Positions 1 through 5,538 of a DNA stretch of 5,538 bases are shown in pieces. The stretch is from JANQTF01 sp036835375 (GTDB lineage: Bacteria > Bacteroidota > Bacteroidia > J057): contig DAITMB010000205.1 in the NCBI GenBank assembly GCA_036835375.1, positions 1-5,538 of the forward strand, given 5' to 3'. Position numbers and translations under genes: made by a program. The notes beneath the pieces are model-generated. The model saw only the letters and a list, made by a program, of their open reading frames with translations. It did not search any database and was not told the DNA's origin. Positions within the stretch are counted from its first letter, which is position 1. Each line of letters starts with the position of its first letter.

Positions 1-149
1 AGAGGAGGAGCATATCATTTGATTCGATTTTTCGTTGTGAGGGCGGTAAGTCTTGATTAGGCTTTCCTGCTTCATATCATGTGTTACACCATGCTCTTTT
101 CCGTTTTCGCGATGATGCCCCTTTGCTTTCCACTTTTTCCAGACATTAT

Positions 150-644
150 ATGAGAAAGACTATGAGAAAATTATCCAAAATTTCGCTATTCTGCCTTCTT
201 TTTGCCACCGCGGTCACGGCCTGTGAAGAGGGACTTACCCCGAACATTACGCCTGTGGTCAATCTGACATTCTTTGTCACGGATGGCACGAATCCGGTGG
301 AGGGTGCGGTTGTGTATCTTTTCCCCTTTCAAAGTGCCTACAACTCTTATTTGAGCCAGAATCCCAGCGGTAGTAATCAGATCACGCCATCCATCTCGGC
401 TGAAAATGTAGCTGTGACGAATGCAAGCGGTGTCGCTACCTTTCCCACCAAGCCCTTGGAAGGCAGCTCGTATGCTTCTGGCACCACGTATTTTCACCGC
501 CCCAATCCCATCTATTTCCGCGTACAAGCTACTCGTCCCGGGCCTGTCTATCTCACCAATGACCAGGACGAATTCAGGATCAGCTTTGAAGAATTAGAGT
601 CTGGCGACATTGTCAATGAAGAAGTAGATGTGCTGATCAAGTAA
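150..644 (+). CDS. Putative lipoprotein with a transthyretin-like beta domain
   Basis: The protein has 164 residues if it starts at ATG 150; ATG 162 (160 residues) is equally plausible, and GTG 81 would add 23 residues with no signal-peptide character. A basic start (MRKTMRKLSK) is followed by a hydrophobic core and the lipobox VTAC, with the lipidated cysteine at residue 25. The two glutamates after Cys resemble acidic lipoprotein export signals of Bacteroidota, so surface exposure is possible (inference). Residues about 37-58 (VNLTFFVTDG...EGAVVYLF) and 89-98 (VTNASGVATF) alternate as beta strands and carry the N-x-x-G-x-A-x-F turn common in carboxypeptidase-regulatory or transthyretin-like folds. 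There is no catalytic motif. I do not recognise a specific family, and the function is unknown. There is no clear Shine-Dalgarno sequence. A terminator follows within 50 bases, so the gene is probably expressed separately from the exporter downstream. Confidence 0.72.
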   Translation: MRKTMRKLSKISLFCLLFATAVTACEEGLTPNITPVVNLTFFVTDGTNPVEGAVVYLFPFQSAYNSYLSQNPSGSNQITPSISAENVAVTNASGVATFPTKPLEGSSYASGTTYFHRPNPIYFRVQATRPGPVYLTNDQDEFRISFEELESGDIVNEEVDVLIK

Positions 645-689
645 GGCCGGACATGACGGCCAACGGCTCTCAGGGTGATGCGACTAAGC

Positions 690-727
690 GGCCCTCTTGG
701 ATAGTCTTCAGGAGGGCCATTCTTGTT
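690..727 (+). terminator. Intrinsic terminator after the lipoprotein gene
   Basis: GGCCCTC (690-696) pairs with GAGGGCC (712-718). The stem extends inward by four more pairs (697-700 with 708-711), two of them G-U wobbles when read as plus-strand RNA, leaving a 7-base loop. The T-rich stretch ATTCTTGTT follows. The wobbles would become A-C mismatches on the minus strand, so the structure favours plus-strand transcription. It lies about 45 bases after the lipoprotein stop codon. The T tract is interrupted, so efficiency may be moderate. Confidence 0.65.
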
Positions 728-985
728 GATGTGGGTTCTTTCAGATGTCGGGCTGACGGCCTCGGGCCTCGCATGAAGCAGGAACAAGCGCTGGGGACCG
801 GTGCCTAGGAGCCAGTTTTTTCATGAATTCTTCTTGCTATCTTCGCGGTAGCGTTTTCTACTATCAGCGCTTTCGCACACAACTCTTTGCGCGAAGCAAA
901 ATAAAACGCCGCTCTGCCAATACATACCGCCCCGTTAGGTTGTTGAGATTTGTGAGATTTGGGCTTTTAATCGCTTCCAACATAC
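728..985. other. Noncoding gap upstream of the exporter gene
   Basis: With the terminator, this makes a 341-base gap between the lipoprotein and exporter genes. I see no credible gene in it. The only short reading frame (653-808, 51 codons) starts inside the gap and runs through the terminator hairpin. The gap should hold the exporter promoter, but I found no good match to the Bacteroidota -33 TTTG / -7 TAnnTTTG pattern. TATCTTCG at 838-845 is a one-mismatch -7 element without a convincing -33 partner. An imperfect hairpin (GCTTTCGC near 869 with GCGAAGC near 890) has no T tract. Confidence 0.5.
944..961 (+). repeat. Perfect 9-base tandem repeat before the exporter gene
   Basis: TGAGATTTG occurs twice back to back, 24 bases before the exporter start codon. 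Each copy contains GAGATTTG, one base away from the Bacteroidota -7 element TAnnTTTG. No good -33 element sits at the right distance, so a promoter role is only a possibility. It may be a chance slippage duplication. Confidence 0.5.
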
Positions 986-3247
986 ATGCACCCTCTGCTT
1001 AGGTATCGATACCTCTTCTTTAGTATCATTGGCATTTTCACAATCTTTTTTGCTTGGGGGTTGACTCGCTTAGAAATCAACTTCAGCTTCGAAAGCTTTT
1101 ACCCGAAGGACGACGAGGAGTATGCCTATTATCAAGGGTTCCAGGCCTTGTTTGGCGAAGACCAAAACTTTGTAAACTATGTGGCACTGGGCCAGGAGGA
1201 CGGATCGGCGGTCTGGGATCAGAACTTCATAGAGCGCGTAGATGCTATTTTCAATCAGCTGGCGCAACTCCCGGGGATGGATTCTTCCGTCACAGCCACG
1301 AATTTTCCAGAGCTGGAGCGCCGGGGGATGCGGGTGCGCGCGCAGCCCTTGCTGAGATATGGGACCGAAGAAGAACTGGCCGAAACCCGATTAAGAGCCA
1401 TTTCAGACAGCCAGTTCATCGGCAGTTTTGTGACCCGAGACTTCAGCCACCTCTGCGGGTATTTTTTTATTGATCCTGCGATTTTTGATACCCGGCAGCG
1501 GGACATATTGAGTACCGCCATGGATTCGGTGCTGGAAGCATCGGACTTACCCTACGTGATTTCCGGCATCCCGTACATTCGCACGCAATATGTCACCAAG
1601 ATCGCCGAAGAACTCGGGCTGTTTCTCTCCTTGGCCATCTTGCTCATTACCACAGTCCTATTCGTCACCTACCGCAATCGCTGGGGCATCGTGGTGCCAC
1701 AGGTGGCTATCGTGATCTCACTCGTGTGGATCCTCGGATTCATGGGATGGATGGGACAACCCATCAATCTGATCAACAACCTGCTAATTCCTATCATGTT
1801 TGTGGTAGGAATGTCGGACATCATTCACCTCACCACGAAGTATCTGTATGAGCTGCGAAATGGCACCGAGCGCAGCGCTGCGATGGGGATCACCATCAAA
1901 GAAATTGGCACTTCTGTGTTCCTGACTTCCCTCACCACAGGCATTGGGTTTGCCTCGCTGCTCGTGTCGAGGATACCACCGATCCGGGACTTTGGCCTCT
2001 ATGCTGCGGCAGGGGTAATGTTTACCTATGTCATTTCTATGTTCATCTTGCCCGGATCGATCACCGCCATTCCGGCAAAGGTCTTCCTGGAGTCCCGGTC
2101 GCTAGAAAATTTTTCGCTATGGGAAAAATGGCTCCTGTGGGTGGACAGGAAAACGGTGCATCATCCCCGGATGCTGTTGGCAGGCTGGGCAGTTTTGGTG
2201 CTGGTATGCTTGTTATTCATGCTGAAAATCCCGATAGATACCTACTTGATCGAAGACATCGGACGGCGGGACCCAGTGCGGAAAAGCATGGAATTTTTTG
2301 AGGAAAAATCTTATGGATTGCGCCCATTTGAGTTAGGAATCCTTGTCAAAGACAGCAGCCACCACATCAGCGACCTAGCCCTACTTCAAGAGTTGGCCAA
2401 AGTCCAGGACTATCTTTCTGCCGACGAGCGAATCAGCCCGATGCTGTCTTTGGTGACCATTCTTCGGCAAGCCAATGGGATTTATCGTGGAAAAGCCATC
2501 CTCCCGGATAGTCAAGCACAAATCGATGAACTGATCGGACTTGCTTACCGCCAAGGCCAAGGGAGTCTGGTAGAAAAATTTATCTCTCCAGATGGCCTTC
2601 AAGGGCGAATCAGTGCGCGCATGCCCGATATTGGGAATGTGGCCTTCGATCGGCTTTCGACACAGCTAGACAGCTTTGTCCATGCGCGCTGCGATACCAC
2701 CCTCTTTAGCTACCGCTCCACGGGCCATGCGTACCTCACGGAGCAAAACCTCAAGTATGTCCGAAAAAGCCTCTTGGGAGGCTTGGGGATCGCTTTTGTG
2801 GTGATCGGGGTGGTCATGGGATTGCTGTTTCGATCTTGGAAAATGCTGCTGGTGAGTATGGTTCCCAATATGGTGCCCCTGATTTTCACCGGTGGTGTGA
2901 TGGGCCTATTTGGCATCACGCTCACGGCCAGCACCGCGCTGGTATTTGTGATTGCTTTCGGAATTGCGGTGGACGATACGATTCACTTTTTGAACCGATA
3001 CCGGATGGAGCGACAGCGAGGCTTGGATGTCGATTCCGCAGTCACAGCCACCATCCTGGGCACGGGGAAGGCGATGATCATCACTTCGGTGGTGCTGATG
3101 GGCGGTTTTGTGCTCTTGGTCGCCTCCGATTTTGGCGGAACCTTCAGCACGGGTCTATTTACAGCCCTCACGATCGTGTTTGCGCTGTTGGCAGATCTGC
3201 TGCTCCTTCCTGTCCTGGTGAGGTGGATCGACCAACCCAAAAGCTGA
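986..3247 (+). CDS. RND-superfamily exporter, MMPL/COG1033 type
   Basis: This 753-residue inner-membrane protein has the duplicated RND plan. Each half is one membrane helix, a periplasmic domain, then five helices. First half: helix at about 10-26, periplasmic domain 28-205, helices near 207-228, 234-255, 262-284, 310-330 and 337-357. Second half: helix at about 396-413, domain 418-593, helices near 595-615, 619-640, 648-670, 696-713 and 722-746. Acidic residues expected for proton coupling sit in helix 4 (VGMSDIIH, D278) and helix 10 (AVDDTIHFL, D663/D664). The periplasmic domains, about 175 residues each, are smaller than those of AcrB-type drug pumps, which points to the MMPL/HAE3-like group, often linked to lipids or hydrophobic molecules. 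The substrate cannot be read from the sequence. An in-frame TAA at 968-970 rules out an upstream start, so ATG 986 is the earliest possible. No Shine-Dalgarno sequence, adaptor gene or outer-membrane channel gene is adjacent. Confidence 0.92.
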   Translation: MHPLLRYRYLFFSIIGIFTIFFAWGLTRLEINFSFESFYPKDDEEYAYYQGFQALFGEDQNFVNYVALGQEDGSAVWDQNFIERVDAIFNQLAQLPGMDSSVTATNFPELERRGMRVRAQPLLRYGTEEELAETRLRAISDSQFIGSFVTRDFSHLCGYFFIDPAIFDTRQRDILSTAMDSVLEASDLPYVISGIPYIRTQYVTKIAEELGLFLSLAILLITTVLFVTYRNRWGIVVPQVAIVISLVWILGFMGWMGQPINLINNLLIPIMFVVGMSDIIHLTTKYLYELRNGTERSAAMGITIKEIGTSVFLTSLTTGIGFASLLVSRIPPIRDFGLYAAAGVMFTYVISMFILPGSITAIPAKVFLESRSLENFSLWEKWLLWVDRKTVHHPRMLLAGWAVLVLVCLLFMLKIPIDTYLIEDIGRRDPVRKSMEFFEEKSYGLRPFELGILVKDSSHHISDLALLQELAKVQDYLSADERISPMLSLVTILRQANGIYRGKAILPDSQAQIDELIGLAYRQGQGSLVEKFISPDGLQGRISARMPDIGNVAFDRLSTQLDSFVHARCDTTLFSYRSTGHAYLTEQNLKYVRKSLLGGLGIAFVVIGVVMGLLFRSWKMLLVSMVPNMVPLIFTGGVMGLFGITLTASTALVFVIAFGIAVDDTIHFLNRYRMERQRGLDVDSAVTATILGTGKAMIITSVVLMGGFVLLVASDFGGTFSTGLFTALTIVFALLADLLLLPVLVRWIDQPKS

Positions 3248-3340
3248 ATCAAAGATTTTTATGCAATTGGCAGATACATCGCTTCATTCGCCCTTCGCGT
3301 CTGACATGACATTTTGGGGCAACTCGCAGCGACGTGCAGG

Positions 3341-3370
3341 CAAAGAAAAAACGAGCCATGGCGGCCCGTT
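3341..3370 (-). terminator. Second (distal) intrinsic terminator downstream of infC
   Basis: AACGAGCC (3350-3357) and GGCCCGTT (3363-3370) form an 8-pair stem with a 5-base loop. Read on the minus strand, the single imperfect position is a G-U wobble and the stem runs into TTTTTTCTTTG. On the plus strand the same position is an A-C mismatch and the tail is AAATTTT. The structure therefore favours minus-strand transcription from infC, but it could also weakly stop the convergent exporter transcript, for which I see no better terminator. Confidence 0.7.
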
Positions 3371-3399
3371 AAATTTTGAATGAAATGATCTGAGTCGCG

Positions 3400-3435
3400 A
3401 AAAAACAGGCGATTCGACACGAGTCACATGGCCTG
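3400..3435 (-). terminator. Proximal intrinsic terminator of infC
   Basis: On the minus strand CAGGC (3435-3431) pairs with GCCTG (3410-3406). Inside it is a smaller hairpin (GACTCG, loop TGT, CGAATC, with one mismatch) and a 5-base bulge. Six T residues follow directly (3405-3400). It begins 12 bases after the infC stop codon, the usual place for a terminator. The bulge makes the stem weaker than the other terminators here. Confidence 0.6.
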
Positions 3436-3446
3436 TTGGACGATGC

Positions 3447-3968
3447 TTATTTCGGTGACATGATCATGATCATTCTTCGCCCTTCCATCTTCGGCTCCAT
3501 CTCCACTTTTCCCACTTCTATCAGTTCATCCGCTAGGCGGCCCATGAGATCAAATCCCCGGTCCTTATAAATGATATTTCGGCCTCGAAACTGGACAAAT
3601 GTCTTGAGCTTGTTGCCCTCCTGAAGAAATTTCTCGGCATGCTTCACTTTGAAGTTGAAGTCGTGGTCGTCTGTATTGGGACCGAATCGAAGCTCCTTCA
3701 GTGTGGTTTGATGCTGTTTGGCTCTTTGCTCCTTCTTCTGCTTTTTCAGATCGTAAGCAAATTTGGTATAGTCGATCACCTTGACAACAGGAGGCGATGC
3801 CTGCGCTGTGATTTCTACAAGGTCCATTTCCTGTTCACGCGCAATGTTCATGGCCTCCTTGGCAGACATGACTTCATTGGTGGATTCTCCTGCGATTTCA
3901 ATGACACGGACTTCGTCGTACCTGATCTCCATGTTGATCTTATGCTCCCGGACTGTCCGGACACGCAT
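3447..3968 (-). CDS. infC: Translation initiation factor IF-3
   Basis: IF3 binds the 30S ribosomal subunit, prevents premature 50S joining and checks the start codon-initiator tRNA pairing. The 173-residue product has the expected two domains. The N-domain (about 9-75) carries INMEIRYDEVRVI, MDLVEI and SPPVVKVIDYTKF. A lysine-rich linker helix follows (about 70-90, KKQKKEQRAKQ). The C-domain carries KELRFGPNTDDHDFNFKVKHAEKFL, here cited by its span of about 90-114, then FRGRNIIYKDRG and EGRRMIMIMSPK at the end. Length matches the family. ATG 3968 places nine residues before the INMEIR motif and has an A-rich leader. TTG at 3995 (nine more, strongly basic residues) and ATG at 4073 are in-frame alternatives. 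The N-domain has VEITAQASPPVVK where VEISPNAxPPVCK is common. No rpmI or rplT follows. Terminators lie on both sides, implying its own promoter. Confidence 0.96.
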   Translation of the reverse strand: MRVRTVREHKINMEIRYDEVRVIEIAGESTNEVMSAKEAMNIAREQEMDLVEITAQASPPVVKVIDYTKFAYDLKKQKKEQRAKQHQTTLKELRFGPNTDDHDFNFKVKHAEKFLQEGNKLKTFVQFRGRNIIYKDRGFDLMGRLADELIEVGKVEMEPKMEGRRMIMIMSPK

Positions 3969-4144
3969 GGGTCTGCTTTGCTTTTTTCTTCTCAAATGAT
4001 GTAGATGGTTAAGTGAATGAATGTAAGAATGGTGGAATTGTGCAACCTCACCTATAGGGTTACGCCCCCCCATTTGATTTGGTTCAATGAAATTTGGATT
4101 CACATACCAGAATTCGTCCGCCAAAACCTGTAAATCCCGTGAAT
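3969..4144 (-). promoter_or_regulatory. infC: Presumed infC promoter and leader region
   Basis: Because araA transcription should stop at the terminator just upstream, the infC promoter is expected here (inference). I see no convincing -33/-7 or -35/-10 pair. On the minus strand there is a run of seven G (4071-4065), followed by a 6-pair hairpin GTAACC (4063-4058) with GGTTGC (4047-4042), closed with one T-G wobble and a 10-base loop. The infC reading frame stays open through the whole region. There is no recognisable L20-type leader structure. Confidence 0.35.
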
Positions 4145-4184
4145 AAAAATTCTCAGCGCAGACCGATGTGGTTGCGCTGAGAAT
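4145..4184 (-). terminator. Strong intrinsic terminator of araA
   Basis: ATTCTCAGCGCA (4149-4160) and TGCGCTGAGAAT (4173-4184) form a perfect 12-pair stem around a 12-base loop. Three more pairs, ACC with GGT, can form inside the loop next to a bulged base. Read on the minus strand the stem runs straight into TTTTTATTC. It starts 28 bases after the araA stop codon. This is the clearest terminator in the window. It marks the end of the araA transcript and separates it from infC. Confidence 0.88.
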
Positions 4185-4212
4185 GGATAGCTGGAACTTT
4201 ACGCAAATCAAC

Positions 4213-5538
4213 TCACCCTCCGACAATGCCCTGGGCGAGGTGATAATACATTTCGCTCCAACGCAGTTCCTGCTTGAAGCGATAGATCTGCGTTCCTTTG
4301 TCGATGAGCACCAGTTCGATACCCGCCATGTCCGCATAATCTTCGAGATATTCTACGCTGAGGGACTGGCTGTACACGGTGTGGTGTGCGCCACCGGCCA
4401 GAATCCACGCCGCAGCGCCTTGGGCAAGATTGGGATGGGGCTGCCACAGCACGCGCGCTACTGGCAACTTGGGCAGCGGCTCCGCCTCAATGGCATCCAC
4501 AGTGTTGACCAGCAAGCGGAATCGATTGCCGAGGTCGATGATCGAAGCATTCAATGCTGGACCCGCAGGGCAGTCAAACACAAGCCGCACAGGATCTTCT
4601 TTACCACCAATTCCCAAGGGATGCACCTCACAAGTGGGTGTCCCCTTCCCGATCGACGGACAAATCTCCAGCATGTGCGACCCCAGCACCGCCTCATGGC
4701 CCGGCTCGAAATGGTAGGTATAATCTTCCATGAAGGAATTCCCCCCGGGTAGCCCTTCGCCCATGACCTTCATGATCCGGGTCAAAGCAGCCGTTTTCCA
4801 GTCGCCCTCTGCACCAAATCCATAACCAGCGGCCATGAGGCGCTGCGAAGCAATGCCCGGAAGCTGCTTCAGGCCGTGCAGGTTTTCAAAAGTGTCCGTG
4901 TAAGCGCCAAATCCACCCGACTCCAGAAAGCCTTTCAGTCCCAGCTCAATGCGCGCGGCTTCGCGAAGAGATTCCCGCATAGTCCCTCCTGCGAGCAGGC
5001 TAGGTGCCACTTGGTATAAGTCTTCATATTCCTCCATCAGCCGATTGATCTCAGCATCGGTGACCTGATCGACAAATGCCACCACATCGCCCAGCCCGTA
5101 GCCGTTCACTTCGTAGCCAAATCGCATCTGAGCCGATACCTTGTCGCCTTCGGTCACGGCTACCTGACGCATGTTGTCACCAATACGAGCGACCTTGAGG
5201 GCACGCGTTTCGGCCCAGCCCACAGCAGCACGGCTCCAGACATTGAGCCGCTGCCTCACCTCAGCATTTTGCCAGTGACCTACCACGACTTTGCGCCCTT
5301 TGCGCAGCCGCGCATTGATAAACCCAAATTCCCGTCCACCGTGAGCGGATTGATTGAGGTTCATGAAATCCATGTCGATGGCATCCCAGGGAATGTCGCG
5401 GTTGTACTGCGTGTGCAAGTGAACCATCGGCTTCTGAAGGGCTTGTAGCCCCGCGATCCACATTTTAGCCGGAGAAAAGGTGTGCATCCACGCGATGATC
5501 CCCACACACTTCGGCGAGGCATTGGCCTCCAGACAAAG
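4213..5538 (-). CDS. araA: L-arabinose isomerase, N-terminus outside the window
   Basis: This cytoplasmic, metal-dependent (typically Mn2+) enzyme converts L-arabinose to L-ribulose, the first step of bacterial arabinose use before AraB and AraD. The visible part is 441 residues and open to the window edge. Aligned from memory with E. coli AraA (500 residues), it starts near residue 63, so about 60 N-terminal residues are missing. Family motifs include HTFSPAKMWI (residues 19-28 of the fragment), DMDFMNLNQSAHGGREFGFI (55-74), LHGLKQLPG, GDWKTAALTRIMKVM and SFMEDYTYHFEPG. The four metal ligands are present: E244 (AEGDWK), E271 (FMEDY), H288 (GSHMLE) and H386 (GGAHHTV), spaced as E306, E333, H350 and H450 in E. 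coli apart from a two-residue deletion. There is no frameshift. A strong terminator follows, so araA is the last gene of its transcript; araB or araD would be expected upstream, outside this window. Confidence 0.97.
   Translation of the reverse strand, partial: LCLEANASPKCVGIIAWMHTFSPAKMWIAGLQALQKPMVHLHTQYNRDIPWDAIDMDFMNLNQSAHGGREFGFINARLRKGRKVVVGHWQNAEVRQRLNVWSRAAVGWAETRALKVARIGDNMRQVAVTEGDKVSAQMRFGYEVNGYGLGDVVAFVDQVTDAEINRLMEEYEDLYQVAPSLLAGGTMRESLREAARIELGLKGFLESGGFGAYTDTFENLHGLKQLPGIASQRLMAAGYGFGAEGDWKTAALTRIMKVMGEGLPGGNSFMEDYTYHFEPGHEAVLGSHMLEICPSIGKGTPTCEVHPLGIGGKEDPVRLVFDCPAGPALNASIIDLGNRFRLLVNTVDAIEAEPLPKLPVARVLWQPHPNLAQGAAAWILAGGAHHTVYSQSLSVEYLEDYADMAGIELVLIDKGTQIYRFKQELRWSEMYYHLAQGIVGG

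Noticed and set aside
18..55. TTTG ... TAAGTCTTG as a promoter for the lipoprotein
   Set aside because: The -7 match is poor and the 25-base spacing is too long for the Bacteroidota promoter pattern.
645..661. Small hairpin GGCCG / CGGCC directly after the lipoprotein stop
   Set aside because: It is only five pairs with no T tract; the structure at 690-727 is a better terminator.
653..808. 51-codon plus-strand frame after the lipoprotein
   Set aside because: It runs straight through the terminator hairpin, has no ribosome binding site, and its product shows no recognisable features.
791..821. Possible terminator CTGG...CCAG followed by six T
   Set aside because: The stem has only four pairs around a 17-base loop, too weak to call despite the T tract.
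786..872. 8-base inverted repeat AAGCGCTG / CAGCGCTT with about 70 bases between
   Set aside because: The core AGCGCT is itself palindromic and the arms are far apart, so a chance match is likely.
2836..3309. 157-codon frame overlapping the 3' end of the exporter gene
   Set aside because: It is a shifted frame of the exporter coding sequence, with Trp/His/Gly-rich nonsense composition and no membrane segments.
4074..4337. Longest possible N-terminal extension of infC, from base 4337
   Set aside because: It would overlap the 3' end of araA out of frame and pass through the araA terminator, and the residues show no IF3 character.
4168..4752. 194-codon plus-strand open frame opposite araA
   Set aside because: It lies antisense to the well-conserved araA, starts inside the araA terminator, and its translation shows no recognisable domain.

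Overview
The window looks like ordinary chromosomal DNA from a member of the Bacteroidota, possibly a Saprospiria- or Cytophagia-like lineage. Three things suggest this. The initiation factor 3 closely follows the Bacteroidota form of the protein. None of the three visible start codons has a convincing Shine-Dalgarno sequence. The small lipoprotein has acidic residues right after its lipidated cysteine. Base composition is near 50% GC. The assignment is inferred from protein character and was not tested by a search.

Layout from left to right. Bases 1-149 hold no gene I can support. A small predicted lipoprotein (150-644, +) is followed by a plus-strand intrinsic terminator (690-727) and a largely empty gap up to 985. 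A 753-residue RND-superfamily exporter of the MMPL/COG1033 type (986-3247, +) stands alone, with no membrane-fusion or outer-membrane partner beside it. It converges on infC, translation initiation factor IF3 (3447-3968, -), which is closed off by two hairpin/T-tract terminators at 3400-3435 and 3341-3370. Upstream of infC, on the same strand, is araA, L-arabinose isomerase (4213 to the window edge, -). Its first 60 or so residues lie beyond base 5538. A very strong terminator at 4145-4184 separates araA from infC.

The genes do not form one functional unit. There are four apparent transcription units: the lipoprotein, the exporter, infC, and the 3' end of a probable arabinose operon. The most notable point is that infC appears to be monocistronic here, terminated on both sides and without rpmI-rplT after it or thrS before it, whereas these genes usually cluster. 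Secondary points are the ambiguous infC start, with its unusually long stop-free upstream frame, and several non-consensus residues in its N-terminal domain. I found no CRISPR array, mobile element, tRNA, rRNA or evidence of an undescribed system.
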